Assembly: GCA_028023455.1 (NCBI GenBank)
Contig: JAQFVV010000280.1
Location: forward strand, 124,001-188,000
Direction: 5' to 3'
From: Epiperipatus broadwayi
Lineage: Eukaryota; Onychophora; Udeonychophora; Euonychophora; Peripatidae
Length of the DNA: 64,000 nt
The notes beneath the pieces were generated by a model. The model searched no databases, was not told where the DNA came from, and worked only from the letters and a program-made list of their open reading frames with translations. The position numbers and the translations under genes were made by a program. Every line of letters starts with the position of its first letter. Position 1 is the stretch's first letter. Of the stretch, positions 12,501 to 24,900 are shown one piece after another.

Positions 12501-14860
12501 GAGAAGATAATCTGGACCTACTGATAAGTGCTGATTCAGAATGAAATACATATATTGGAGATCTTTTTTTTTTTTTACATGTATGTAATCATCGAACAGT
12601 TGTATAAAATGGAAGGATAGCTGTAAGGGTCTTAAAAGTCTGAGTTCAAATCTCTTCTAATTATATTAAATATCTAGACAATTGTTAAAAATATTTTAAA
12701 TGTACTAATAAACAAAACTATGTTTTAAAAACTGGACTGATGCTTAGTATTATGTCAGATGCCAACAAAAGACCAACATCCTATCACTTATCACTAATAA
12801 CCTAAGCTAGTCTTTTCAATACAAAAAAAATATCATATAAAACTACTATTACTTCAAATACATTTCAATAAATAATAGATCATCTATTATAAAACTTCTC
12901 TGCATTTTGTTGATATCCTAATAAATAATAAAAGCAATCACTAACTGAATGAAGAAAACAATAGTCTGTTATTAAGTTGATTACATCATTGTGAAGCTTA
13001 ATAATAATAAATAAATTGTAAGTGCAAGCAAGCTTATATCACTGTGCAATGTAAGTAATATCAGAAGAAAATATTCAATGAATTTTTGAAAAAAATATAA
13101 TAAAAATACTGTGGACCATATCTCATAAACATTACAAAAAAATCCTAGAAGTTCTAGATATAGAAAATTTTCTAGCAAGCTTTTTTAGCTATCCAAAAAG
13201 TTCAAAATAGATCTATAGTAAACCTCAGAAAGTGTCATTTAAAAAAATTGTTGGTATATGCTGGTTTTGATAATCCAGTCCTTATACTCAGGGTATCTTG
13301 AAATTGATAAAGTTAGGCATTAACTTATTTTTATTATTGATTCCCAACTGTAAACAAAATTTTAAGTGAAATTAATTTTAAACTTGTTGGTCGTGTAATA
13401 GAAAATATCAAAAACTTTCAATAGTTTATCATTTTGGCCAGAATCATAGAATCACATATAAATGTTAGCATAACATTACTAAAACAAATTTATCTCATTT
13501 TAAATCAAATGTGTATATATTTACTAAAAATTGTTGCAAACTTATTAGAATTAACCATTATTAAATAATGGAATGCATTCATAATCCAAAATTTCCCAAA
13601 ATTCCTTTTGGATCAAATTTATAATCAAATATTTTGAATTTCATGTAGCATTAAGAATCCTAGCTAAGAAAGATGTTTTTTAAATCACAAGTGGATTATA
13701 TCTAAACCACTTTCACTTTCAAAAATCTTCTCTTTACCCATTATGAAAAACATTAATAAATTGCTTCTCATTATCATCATATTATATAGGTCTTTTTAAT
13801 AAATTAAATTCTATTTAAAAGATTCACTTTAATACAAAATCAAATTCTTAAATTAATTAAAATAATGAGCTTACAGAAGATTTATTTTGTCTTCAGAAGA
13901 ATTTTTTTTACAACAGTCAGCACAATTTTCACTGATTTTCTTAGACATTGTAGTGAACTATATAATAAACAATTCTTATTCCAGATCAGACAATGAATCT
14001 GAAAGTAGAGGTTCATATTATTTTTTATTCAAACTTAATCTGTTAAACAGCTAGATCAATTATTCATTGTGAATAATGATTATTTTGTTAATAAATTAGA
14101 TAATAAATCTTGAAATACAATTACTGTTTATTTTATATATTTCTTTCATTATTCTTAAAATATATATTACTTTGCTTTTTCCATAATTTGTTACTGCCAA
14201 GCATTGATCATTTTATTACAGTGGTTGTGTAGTACTGCCTAAACTAAGACCAATAATTGGCCTGAAAGCATCAATTACAGTGAAAATAATTTTTTATCAA
14301 TTTGAAAGAATTAATAAAACTTTTCACTTTACAACTCATAACCATGAGTAGTGTTTAAAATTTTTGTTATTTCTACTATGCCAGCGTCTGTTATCTGAAT
14401 ATAAATATATGTATTAAATAAATGCAGAAATTACTTCATTATAATATTTTTTTTAATTATTTGTTTTGCATGAAATTTGATTATCAATTAATTTTTTTTT
14501 TTTCATTTAAATAAGTGTATACTGAATGAAGTAAAATCTGAAAATCATTTCTTTTTTTGGAGGTACAAAATGTTAATATCTATTTAAAATAAAACTTTTA
14601 AAATTATATTTACTATAATTTTGAATTATTTGAATAATTAAAACATTCATCTTTTATTATTATTTATTTTATATTTTTAACTACTTAAAATATACTCTAA
14701 CAAATTTTTTCTTTGTCTGCATTTAACCTTATATTTACAAAAAAAAAAATTCAATAACCTCCATTATATATATATGTGTGTGTGTGTTTGTGTGTAATAA
14801 ATTAAGTTTGATGTCTATATTCTTTCCAAAATATATATAATATTCAAATCAATATATATA
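6509..14860. other. long AT-rich stretch, no gene recognised
   Basis: About 8 kb of AT-rich sequence with dense stops. There are short A, T and AT runs (6,883-6,898; 7,258-7,270; 11,107-11,122; 11,898-11,911). One less AT-rich patch lies at 11,020-11,090. A TG-type microsatellite lies at 14,766-14,790. The open stretches at 8,592-8,807, 12,366-12,551 and 12,981-13,178 have no domain I recognise. Confidence 0.5.
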
Positions 14861-14940
14861 TATTAAAGTACAGTAAAATTCACATAAAGTACTTTTAATA
14901 AAATAACTATAATTTATGTGAATTTTACTATATTTTAATA
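14861..14940. mobile_element. short hairpin MITE, Tc1/mariner- or pogo-like
   Basis: A near-perfect inverted repeat: 14872-14888 pairs perfectly with 14913-14929 (17 bp), and the arms extend to 28 bp with two mismatches, around a 24-bp loop. The outer sequence TACAGTAAAATTCAC resembles TA-CAGT termini of the mariner/pogo group. Confidence 0.55.
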
Positions 14941-15159
14941 TAGATAATTAATTGAAATAATACATTTTTTAAGTGTGACCTTTTCTTAGATATTGTCTTT
15001 CGATTGTGCCCAAGATTTTTATTTATTTATTTTGTATAATGTAGCAGAATAGCTCTGCTGAGACTATTTGTTATTATTTATTTTAATTATTTGTAGCTCA
15101 TAGAAATTGTATAAAATAATTTTTTATTAAATTTCTACTAATATTACATGTTTAATTAT

Positions 15160-15209
15160 GATCCCTCAAAAATATTCGAGATCACGATCCCTAGGCTGAG
15201 AAATTCTGT
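15160..15209. mobile_element. possible right end of a decayed hAT MITE
   Basis: GATCCCTAGGCTGAGAAAT followed by TCTG resembles the right-hand ends of hAT elements (CCCTAGG...GAGAACCACTG type). The matching left end is not clear; CAGAATAG near 15,045 is only a weak candidate. Confidence 0.25.
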
Positions 15210-16696
15210 CCTAAAATTATAAAGTTTATAAGGGCAGATTACATTAAACACCTATTTATGAAGTTTCAATTTTAAATCAACTGTAATAGAATGTTATACC
15301 AAAACTGGTATAACGGTTCTTTATATTCCTGTTTAAGAGTCACTCTAGTTTAATGAGAAAATCAGTAGGCAAAATAAGATCTATAAAATATTGTTTGTCT
15401 TCAATGATAATGAGTAGAAACAAATCTAAGCTAATAATTTTATAACTAAACCAGAATGAGAATCAAATAATAAAAGAAATGCAATAAGTTTCTCTAATCA
15501 TCCTGCCAAAAGTTATATGCTATTTGAAAAGAATTCAGAATGATAAAAAAATTTATTATAACCATTTGAACAGATTTTCTATTAAAGGGATATCCTACAT
15601 GATTTCATTCTGTGTTAAAATATAATTTCACCATAAGAATTATGTAAAATAAATCAATTTCTTTAATTTATCCTGAAATATTTTCTATTTTCAATGTGTG
15701 TTTTTTCAATCTATTGACTAGTACTCAGACTTTTTTGCACAAAACATGTGTAAAAATACAATTTGATTCTAATAAAATAAGCATTGATTAAATTAAATTA
15801 TTATTCAAGCCACATTAAGCCTTCAGTAGCTGTTCTATCATGTGGTATGAACATAGAAACTAATAATTGAAGATTAATCATCACCTTATTAGTTATTTCT
15901 AGTGACTTGACCAGCCTGCATTCAGCTAAAAAATAATGGAATCTATTATTGAATTTATCTAAAATAAAAATTTAGCTTTTCATTTACTAATTATCTCACT
16001 AGAAGTCAAAATAATTTTTGTTGCTATAAAGATCTGAGCATTCTCAAAATGCAAGGTATATGACTTTAGCTAAAAACGAATTTTGAATTTTATTTGATTA
16101 ATTTAGCTTACCAAGTTTTGAGATTTTTTTCCTATTTTCATTAAACATATAAATCTTAAATAACTTGTGATTTCAGAAAATACAATAAAAATATAAAATA
16201 TATAAGAAATATCAGATCTAGCACAAAAGTTTTTTTTTAGGAAAGACTATTTATAATGATGGATATTTTTTTAATGATGAAAATTATAAAGATAATTCCA
16301 TTTTCTCTCTTCTGTATTAATACAAAATATAATCTGATTTTGAAATTTTAAAGTTTTCATAAAATGAATGCAGATTTTTTTGTTTTGCAGCAACTATTTT
16401 AAAAGTTTGTGAAATTGTTAATTTTCTAGTCTAATAAGACAGTAACATTATAATGCAATTTTCACCACATAGAAGTAGGGGGGAAATGATATTATTTACC
16501 AGGTTAGTTAGTAATTGTTAAAAATTAATAGATTTTACTATTGACTAGTTCTATAGGTAAGAATAATTAGATACTCATTTATTATCTAATACTTGGATTG
16601 TTATTTCGATTATGAATAGGTATATATATATATAATTTTCTTCTTCCTCCTTTCTATATGTATTGATTTCTATATTTACATATAATACCATTTCCA
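15210..16696. other. AT-rich, nothing recognised
   Basis: No coding, RNA or repeat signal that I can support. The open stretch on the minus strand at 16,575-16,808 overlaps the inverted repeat that follows and appears fortuitous. Confidence 0.5.
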
Positions 16697-16866
16697 AACT
16701 TCTTATACACTTAGCAATACTATTTTTACACCAAAACTTTATTTTTACAGTTTCAACTGTCCTGCAGTCATCATCATAGATCTTTATAATCATATTTCCA
16801 AAAACCAACTGACAAATAATAACATTTTGATGTAAAAAATAGTATTGTTAAGTGTATAAGGAAGTT
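16697..16866. repeat. 40-bp inverted repeat (putative MITE)
   Basis: Left arm 16697-16736 and right arm 16825-16866 are inverted copies over about 40 bp with few differences (for example TAGTATTG against CAATACTA). The loop is 88 bp. It may be a small terminal-inverted-repeat element; no target duplication was identified. Confidence 0.55.
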
Positions 16867-17289
16867 GTAAATCTATCATATATATATTGAGATCATTATA
16901 TGTCTCATGGCATGCAATTGCATAGTAGTGTGTGTGTGTTCCCATATATATATAAAGTTGAAAGGAAAGGTAGAAATAAACAAAATTTTATTGTAGGTCT
17001 TTTTTATATTACAGTGGAATATCAGTTAAGGATTAAATAATTTTGAATTTTAAAATGTTTTATCATAAATTAAATATTTAAAAAAGTTAATTAATATTTT
17101 ATTAATTTTGATTTTGAAGTTAAAACAAGCATGTTTTTATGATATAATAGATATACTGGTAATTTATTTTTAATTAAGGATTGTATAACATTTTGATAAA
17201 ACACTACAGTTGTTTTTCAAAGGATTAAAATGAATTGAAAAGAGTCATTAACTTTTTTCACTCAAGATAGGAAAGGTTTGTTTTTAATT

Positions 17290-17660
17290 ACTGTATTTTT
17301 TCCCCACCCCTGACTATAAAAGGTTGGAAAAAAGATTAGTTTTTTTACAGTTTTACAGATTGTGAAAGCAGAGTCACCATACTGAAGGCAAGAGAGTGCA
17401 AGTCCATTGGCTTCTACTAGTTCACTACAATAGAGCTTGGATTCACATAAAGACCAGAGTCAGCTTTTTTGTGATTAAGGGAGATCACTTTAGGAAACAG
17501 TTACTTGGATTATACCTTTCCCAAAAATGACAATAAGCCAGTCTACTGTTTAGAAGGGACCAGCTTACCCAGAGAGGCCATCAGCTTGCTGAAGAATTAG
17601 TTTATATATACTGTTTTATCTATATGCAGAAAAGCACAGATAAATAAACAATGTGTCATT
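17290..17660 (+). other. GC-richer island with TATA box and poly(A) signal; possible solo LTR
   Basis: CTATAAAAGG at about 17,316, a less AT-rich body, then AATAAA near 17,643 give the layout of an LTR (U3-R-U5). No TG...CA boundaries or target duplication were found, so an LTR is only one reading; an ordinary promoter or other repeat is possible. Confidence 0.25.
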
Positions 17661-18639
17661 TATATATAAAGTACAGTTGATGAATACAGTTATGTATATT
17701 AAGAACGATAGTATTTTTAATGATTTCTTGAAATGACATTTAAAATTTCTAATCAACAAATTTTAAAAGTAAATGGTTTTTGTCAACTAAAAATAAAACA
17801 AATAAATAATTTTTGCTTGAATTATAGATGATTTTATTTTGAAAAAAAAAGTAAACTCCAAAAATCTTTTTAGATTAGAGAACAAAAAAGTAAACTTGCT
17901 GAAGTATTTTTTTAAAGAGACATTTATAATTAATCAAGAGTAACCTGTCAAAGTTGTGATATTACTTTTACAAAAAAGAAAAAGAAAACTTTTATGAAGA
18001 ACCATCAAAAAATTAATATAATTTTTTTAAAAACAAAAAAAAGGAAAAATGAAAACTTTTTTTTGTTTATTATTAGATAATGAATGAATTATTTTTTTAT
18101 ATATTCATACATATGTGAAAATGTTATGTATACTTTCAACATGGAATTAATTGTGAAAAATATAGTATGTTTAATAATTTTATTATTTTGACAAATTAAA
18201 ATATAATATATCAACACCATTGTGTGCACACATTTCCATGTGCAAACACATATATGTTAAATCAATCATTATTTATGTATCATTAAAATGTGATGATTTA
18301 TTTCTTTATTATTATTATATGACCATTCCCATATGTTACAGCATGTCTGTGTGCTTATATGGATGGATGTCAGGTAGATACAGATATGTTAAAATTAATC
18401 ATATTTTTTTATTATATTTTCAATTCAAATATGTTTATTTTATATTATACAGGTGTTTCTGTGAGCTGATACATATGTGTTTTAAAACTATTTTAAGAAA
18501 AAAAAAGTATTTAAAAGTATTTTTTTGTAAAAAAAAAAAAAGTAAAGATCTAAAGATAAATATTAATATTTTTGAAAATAGAAATAAATGTTAATTTTTA
18601 TCATGTTTAATCTTAGTAAATGGAAATGATTGTTTTAAA

Positions 18640-19130
18640 GGAAACTAGCCCTTGAGGCACTTAAATAATTAAAAGATCATATAGGAGATATAGATAAAAA
18701 TAAAGATTGTTTCCAGCTCTGAAGCAGCAACAAGCACATGGACCAAAATGGAAGACATCCGGTCATTAGGATCAGTGACACCATGTTAGATCGATCCATT
18801 GGAATTTTGATAAGTGGTTATAAAAGTATAAAAGGCAAAATAATAGCAGTTGTTAAAAAAAATCTGACTATTAATTTACATATAAACTGTAGCTGTATTG
18901 CAGACTCCACAATGTAGGTGTCTGCAATAGATTTAATTTCCTGTTATACACCAGATGAGGCAGCCTCCAAACTAATGAGTACTGAATGACAGCAAACAAC
19001 TGACCAGTCTTCCCAGAAATATTAAAGGACTTCAGTTGGATGAGTGTGACACATCATGGACAAGACAGACTTCAGACCTTTCATGGAAAGTATGAACTCT
19101 TTTATCTAACAGGAACTTTTACAAACTTGC
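18640..19130. other. less AT-rich unassigned island
   Basis: The composition differs from its surroundings and there is a TATA-like TATAAAAGTATAAAAGG near 18,820. Short open stretches exist on both strands, but none gives a domain I can name. It may be a decayed retroelement 5' region. Confidence 0.3.
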
Positions 19131-19199
19131 AATTAGTTATAAGTATGAACCCTTACCTGACTTAAAGATTTCTAAATCAATTATGCTTGCTAATCATTT

Positions 19200-20340
19200 C
19201 CATTTTTCATTTTTATTTATTTTTGTATTTATTAACTAAATTTATAAAATTTAGTAAATTTAAGTTGGGTGTAGAAGGCTACATAGATTCATTAACATTT
19301 GTGTTAATTATATTTTTAAGATTTTCATATATGTAAAATAAATATGCCTGTACATGCATAACCACTTCATATATATCAGTAAATATGACACCTCATGTTG
19401 AGTGTCTAAATGTATTTACCCATATGGCTTTTAAGTTATTGTTGTCATTGCAGCACCTTATGATGGGTGTCAATGGGTTTACTTTATTGTAAAATTCTCC
19501 TAAGCAATTCAATTAATAACTTTATATTTAAAATCGTTTATGTTTATTTTAAGGGGATTTAATTTCAGACTATTTGTTTCATAGTTGGGTCGATGCTGGT
19601 GGAGGGATATATGGGTGTTTATATCAATGTAATGTGAAGTGTGTTAGCATACAGGGCAAGCGTGGCCAAATAAGTGCATGGCCCAAAGGTGTAGTCTTCA
19701 TGTTACAATGGGTATGGATGTATTTTCTCCACACCATTGTTTTCTTTTCACTCTGATGTTAATAGTAAGATGGCCAAGACTACAATTCACCATTACAGAA
19801 CATCTTCAATATATATATATATAATATATATATGGAATATATATATATATATATATATATATATTCCAAATGATTTCCTTCACCAGTCAGATGCACCTTC
19901 CTGTACTGGGTGAGGATCATCTCTCTTTAAATAATATCATGCTGCAGATGCACATTTCTGTCATCATGGTTTTATGCTAGCATCTTCATATTGCATTGGT
20001 TGCATCTGTATATCAGGAAGCAAACACTGGTTTGGCTGCAAACCTTTGGCCTGAGATTGAATGATTGTTTTTGAAAAGTTTTTAACTGAGTAATCTATGT
20101 AGCCTATCTATACTCAACAATATAAAACAAACTTTTATAAACTGTCAATCTGTGCAGACTTTTAACTAAAGTATAAAATAATAATTTAAATTTAAAATCT
20201 AAACAAGATCAATTTATTTCTTAATATTAAATATACATATATGTGTGTCAATAAATGTTTTTTGCATGTTATTGCTGGCAGTGGCTTATTTTATTTATTT
20301 ATTTTAAAATATTAAAATATTTAAGAATTTATTATAAATC
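19200..20340. other. non-coding stretch with (TA)n hairpin
   Basis: Contains an alternating TA tract at about 19,809-19,863 that is interrupted and flanked by GGAAT/ATTCC, so it can fold into a long AT hairpin. A less AT-rich patch at 19,574-19,790 and 19,865-20,060 is unassigned. Confidence 0.5.
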
Positions 20341-20535
20341 TCAGCTACTCCTTGAGCTAGTGGCATGGGCTAATGATCAATAAAATGAAAGTTGGATCTT
20401 TCGCAATGCATATCTGCCTGCTATATAAATTTTCTAGGTTCGAATAGCCTAGTGGCACCCTGTATGGAGATTAAGTAATAGTCAACATTTTCCCAACCAT
20501 TATATATATATATGTGTGTATGTGTGTGTATATAT
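20341..20535 (+). repeat. possible tRNA-derived SINE with TA/TG microsatellite tail
   Basis: GGTTCGAATAG at 20437-20447 resembles a B box. About 70 bp upstream TGGCATGGGC is a poor A box. The 3' end runs into TATATA and TGTGTG repeats, as many invertebrate SINEs do. Only one copy was found in the window. Confidence 0.3.
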
Positions 20536-20743
20536 GTTATAATTAAATAAGTCATTGATATGATATAATATAATACATAATAATCCTTATATAACAGTAA
20601 TAATACATATAATAATAATCATTCACAAAAAAGCTCTTTGTGACAAATATTATTTTTTTAATATATTATAATAAAAGTGATAATTACAATATAATATGTA
20701 TCAGTATTATTTATTATGATAAAATCTATAATTAAAATCTTAC

Positions 20744-20860
20744 TTGGTGTGAAAATTATTTCAATTTTTTCAACATTTCCTTGCTGAAAAGCACATTCAT
20801 AATTACCAAATTTAGTACATGGTTCACAGTTAACATTATCAACTTGCCCATAAGTTGAAG
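20744..20860 (-). CDS. candidate internal exon, ML/NPC2-like lipid-binding domain
   Basis: On the minus strand a 117-nt open segment is framed by an acceptor (TTTTCTGTAG) and a consensus donor (A-GTAAG). Both introns are phase 1. Two leading bases complete a split codon, 38 codons follow, and one base is left over. The peptide starts STYGQVDNV and carries CEPC, ECAFQQGN and KIEIIFTP. The order V-x-C, x-C, G-N, then an IxIxFTP strand resembles the first half of the MD-2-related lipid-recognition fold of NPC2-like secreted proteins, whose first exon typically ends near a DCGS motif. The leader exon and the later part of the domain were not found in the window; large AT-rich introns would explain this. 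The exon call is supported by splice sites and codons. The ML assignment is by pattern and is moderate. Confidence 0.5.
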
Positions 20861-20952
20861 CTACAGAAAATAAAAAAGAAATTAATTAATTTTAAAACTG
20901 TGACAATTTTCATTTTACTAAAACATAATCATATTTTTGATATCACACATAC

Positions 20953-21969
20953 TACTGTCAACTATAATAAGGATTTAAATAGAAACAATACTAGTAATAA
21001 TACATACATATAAAATATAATAATACATGAAAGATATAAAAAAAATTATAAAATAAATAAAAGTATAAATATAAAATTATACATTGTCTTATATATCACT
21101 GGCTTACTGGTAATGTCTTAATAACAATTCATTAGAAAAGTTTTACTTTATTTCCAGAGAGGATTGGTAAGAACTATTATTTTCTGGAAAAAATGGCTTA
21201 TATAAATGTGTATGCACAAAGGCATATAGATATTAGTTCATGAATCTTTCTTGGTTTCATTAATCTGGTATGAGTTTTTCTTAAAACTGCTTTATTAGCA
21301 GAGAGAAGTGTATTTCTTCTATTGTTTTTTTGATGGTAATAGTTAGCTTACATTGTTAGTTTATTATCAGGCAAAGTTAAACATACAATGTCTATAGGTT
21401 CATGCTGGAGAGTGGAGTTCATTTTCTGGGTGCTCTAGCAATACATAATACTAAGCATGGTCTCCAGAAAAAGTTCTGAATTTATCATATATCAGTCAAT
21501 TGTAAAATACAAGCAAAATCACTGTTGAAATTGGAACAAAACAACTAACTGGAAAAAAATGCAGAATAAAGTAATTGATTAGAGAAAGTAAGAATCAGTA
21601 ATAATATAATTTTTAGCTGATTGTTTTGTAGTTCTAAATTCAATTGATAAGTCCATTCAAGAATTTTCCTAATTAGAAAGCCAGTGATTACATTTTTTAA
21701 ACCCAGATAAGCCAACAATTTTTAATTACATCAATTTGAAATTTTACAAATAACAATACTTTCAAATAAAGAGCAATACTTAATAAATAAAAAATTGTTT
21801 TTCTTAAAAGTTTTAATTAATAAAATAAAGTAATTAGGAACTAATAGTAATTTTAGGATCAAGTATTGTTCCTGTAATATAAAAAAAGTATTTTACAGAT
21901 TGATAACAAATTCCAGCTACAAAATACACTTTTTTTTTAATTTTTTCAACTCAATAAATTATAAACATA
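20953..21969. repeat. direct duplication, copy A (left part)
   Basis: Matches 25,993-27,035 in the same orientation with clear but diverged similarity (shared landmarks: TGTCAACTA, CATGAAAGATATAAAAAAA, AATAACA, TTTCATTAATCTGGTA, CAGCTACAAAAT). Both lack coding sense. The repeat family is unknown. Confidence 0.75.
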
Positions 21970-21979
21970 AATTAATTAA

Positions 21980-23327
21980 TACCAATTTAGAGTGTGCTCT
22001 GCCACTTTGAATTTTAAGAACCACCCAAAAACACTGCTGACACATCCAAGTGATAAATGTGGTTGTGATATGATCATTTGTTACAAAATTGCAATTTATA
22101 TCAATAATTAAAAAATTAAAGTGCAAATTTCATACAATTACGCTTGATCAAATCACATGACTAAAATATATGAAATATAAAAAATGGGAGGAATGACTAA
22201 ATTTTGAAATACTAAAAGCTTATAATTTCTAAAATACGAATTTAAAACACTTAAAGAGAAAAAATGAATGAAAAAAAATAATGGACACATATACTAATTA
22301 AAAAAGGAAAAGACATTTAAAAAGTAAATAAACCATGTACTTGTGATTTTTGCATTTTTGGACAATACTATTGTCAAAACACTTACTCCCTGTATACTTT
22401 GGCATGAAACACCATCATAAACCAAATTTTATTACAATATATTTCCATAATCACATGTTGAAAAACAAAATTGATCAACCTAAGCTTATATTTTCAAAAT
22501 ACTAAAAACTTATTAATTTCTAAAATAAGAATTTTATAACAATATAGGCCATAACCATATGTTGGAATAATGTAAATGTTGAATAAATGCAGAAACAACC
22601 CAAAAAATATTAATTCTACAATTAATACTAAATTGTATTTTATCTTAACATTAGATGAAAGAATAATTGTCTAAAGTAAAGAATATTAATTTTACAATTA
22701 ATAAACAGTTAATAAATCAGATTTTTTTTCTTACCAAAATGATATGTGCTTCATTTCTCATATCATTGCAAAAAAAGATGGAGATGAGAAAAAGTTAGCC
22801 TTATTCACATGTATCAATTTCAAGAGCCTGTAAGGATCTCACACAATCAATTGTAGATTTGATATCCACATCAGAAGATCAAATGTGAACAATGCTATTT
22901 TTTCTTATTTCCATTTTTTTCTAGTTACATGAAACAAAAGAAACATGCAACATCAGTTTCTTTCTGGTAAGAAAAAATTCTCAGCCAATTTCTTTTTCAG
23001 CTGGTACATTTTAGAAGTTATAATATTTTAGTATTTTGAAATTATAAGCATGCTTTGATCAATTTGATATTTATTCAGCATGTGATTACTGGCATATATT
23101 TTTAATAAAATTTATATTTTAGCAGTTATAAGCTTTTAGTAGTTTAAAATTATAACCTTGGTTTGATTGGACCAATTTAAAGTATGCGATCCATCATTTA
23201 TGAATTCTAATGATTGCCCAAAACCACTGGTAACACATCCAAGCAAGCCTATCAAGATCATTTATCACATGGTTTTGGGTGATCCTTAAAATTCAAAATA
23301 ATGGAGGGTGCACTCTAAATCAGCACC
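21980..23327. mobile_element. 1,348-bp DNA transposon with subterminal repeats, inserted in copy A
   Basis: The flanks carry AATTAATTAA on both sides (21970-21979 and 23328-23337). The ends are inverted: both read inward through ATTTAGAGTG and then a TTTGAATTTTAAG-type stretch. The first 70-80 bp recur as a direct copy at 23,171-23,250. A roughly 60-bp internal motif (AATACTAAAA...TTCTAAAATA) occurs at about 22,200 and 22,495 directly, and at about 23,020 and 23,115 inverted. The duplicate at 25,993-27,170 lacks the whole block, which confirms the edges. A 9-10 bp AT-rich duplication would suit a Mutator-like element, but the superfamily is unproven and no transposase was seen. Confidence 0.7.
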
Positions 23328-23337
23328 AATTAATTAA

Positions 23338-23475
23338 AGTAGTCTCATACATATAATACAGCACATATTAGAAACAAAACTTAAAATCTGAAATTAATCT
23401 TATGTTTGGCCAACATACAAATTTGCACTTAAATTAAATACTATGATAGTAAAGCTCCATCTCAACAGCCCTAGG
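23338..23475. repeat. direct duplication, copy A (right part)
   Basis: Continues the match to copy B at about 27,036-27,170 (GAAACAAAACTTAA, GTCAACATACAAATTT-type landmarks) after the inserted element. Confidence 0.65.
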
Positions 23476-23639
23476 TTAGGGGGAAATAAATAAACAAAAT
23501 TGATTAATAATGATGGAAATTAGTTATAGGAAAATTTCATTTTTTTAAAACTTAAATTGACTTACAAATTATTCTTTTAATATGAAGAACTTCATTATTG
23601 GTATCTAAATAATTTATACTTTCCATATGCTGACATCTT

Positions 23640-23960
23640 GAGGTTCACACTGATGTCCTGTTATTTTTGATGAATTGCAAAAATTGAATAGTGTGTTGGA
23701 TCTGACTGAGCTTTAATATATGCATATTTATGTTGTTGTAATCTGGTTTCTATTGCTGCCTTGGTCTCCCCATAATATGAGGCTCCACAATTTGCATGAG
23801 TGCATGCAATATTATAAACAGCTTGAGGTGTTTGAGACAGTGCTAATTTATCTTTAGTGTTGTTAAGCATTCTGTTAGAACTGGGTTGTACGAAAAGTTA
23901 ATTGAAACTGTCTATTAAAAATTTCATAAAATTTATTATGTAAATTAGGAATGTATGGCA
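23640..23960 (-). mobile_element. second Penelope-like family fragment, GIY-YIG end
   Basis: On the minus strand, LPYIPNLHNKFYEIF (about 23,895-23,945) resembles the linker between RT and nuclease. It is followed across stops by KDKLALSQT and then AVYNIACTHANC and YYGETKAAIETRLQQHK, a GIY-YIG core in an open stretch of 69 residues (23,870-23,661). Residues after it decay before a stop. The nuclease sequence differs clearly from that of the copies at 1-2,012, so this is a different Penelope lineage. Only the 3' part is present. The element is dead: stops separate linker and nuclease, and RT is missing. Confidence 0.7.
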
Positions 23961-24582
23961 GCAGCAGCCTGTGTGTATGCTCATTGAGTGTATTGTTGGC
24001 TACTTTATTGTTAAAATTCTTTCTGTCAAGATGTCAGCCTGGTCTGCAAAGAAAGGCATGATTTTAAAAAAAAAAGTGAAGGATGCCTGCTTCATAGCGA
24101 TGGATTGCAACGCCATCAACCACAAGGACACATGCTTCATGATCTCAAGAAAATGGAGCAATTAATCTTAGACTTTGCATAATTTGCATATAATTAATTC
24201 ACATAGAGCTATGAAGATGAGAGCACATCTCTTGAAAGCACTTGCAGAATAGAATAATTTTATTTTGTTTTTAGCATAAAATAGCTTTGCATTCAGGTGC
24301 AATAGCACCTATATTATTTTACAAGTATATTTTTTCACGCAAAGTTTTCAAGTTATATTTGAATTACAACTTTCCATATGATGAACTCACTATTAGTATC
24401 AAATTATGCTTTTTAATAATGAACTCCACTCTCCAACCATCCCCTTATTTCCATGAATATCCCTACACTAGCACTGATTAACTTCTTTTTCTGTTTATTT
24501 CTGATTATAACTTGCCAACCATCCTACTAACTATATTCTGCCAATTGGTAATGATTTCCAGGAATATTGAGTTTGTAATTTA

Positions 24583-24900
24583 ATCCCACATTGGCCACCA
24601 AATAAATATAAATATTATTACCAGTCATCAACAGAGGATGTCACTAGACCTCTAGGCTAGAAAATTTATAATTTACTGCTGAGGATATTAACTTCAAGTG
24701 CATGTCACAGCTGTCTCATCATATAAATATCTAAAATTTCTGCTAATTCACAGAGAGTGGATTCTTGGCAAAATCATAATTGATAGGGCAGGCACCAGTA
24801 AACAACACACTGGACAAATCTAACAATTAACAAAACAATATTTATTAACAAGTTAACAACAAGTATACTATTCAATGGTAAGATATTAGAGTTATCTCAA
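24583..24900 (-). repeat. possible LTR end with primer-binding-like site
   Basis: Minus strand: an AATAAATATTG poly(A)-like signal near 24,835, a roughly 230-nt tract, then TGGTGGCCAATGTGGGAT (24600-24583), which resembles the primer-binding region of arthropod gypsy elements. No terminal CA at the junction and no partner LTR were found, so this stays tentative. Confidence 0.2.

Noticed and set aside
13875-13957. Possible 83-nt minus-strand exon (acceptor TATATAG, donor CT|GTAAGC, Cys-rich ENCADCCKK)
   Set aside because: Short, weak acceptor without a pyrimidine tract, no recognisable domain; chance is likely in 64 kb.
18220-18594. 124-residue open stretch on the plus strand, the longest in the 6.5-20 kb region
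   Set aside because: Composition is Tyr/Ile/Phe/Lys-rich as random AT-rich DNA gives, includes long A and T runs, and shows no domain.
23971-24165. 64-residue open stretch beside the Penelope fragment (CFIAMDCNAINHKD)
   Set aside because: Somewhat less AT-rich, but no domain, no splice or promoter support, and it adjoins a retroelement fragment; origin unclear.
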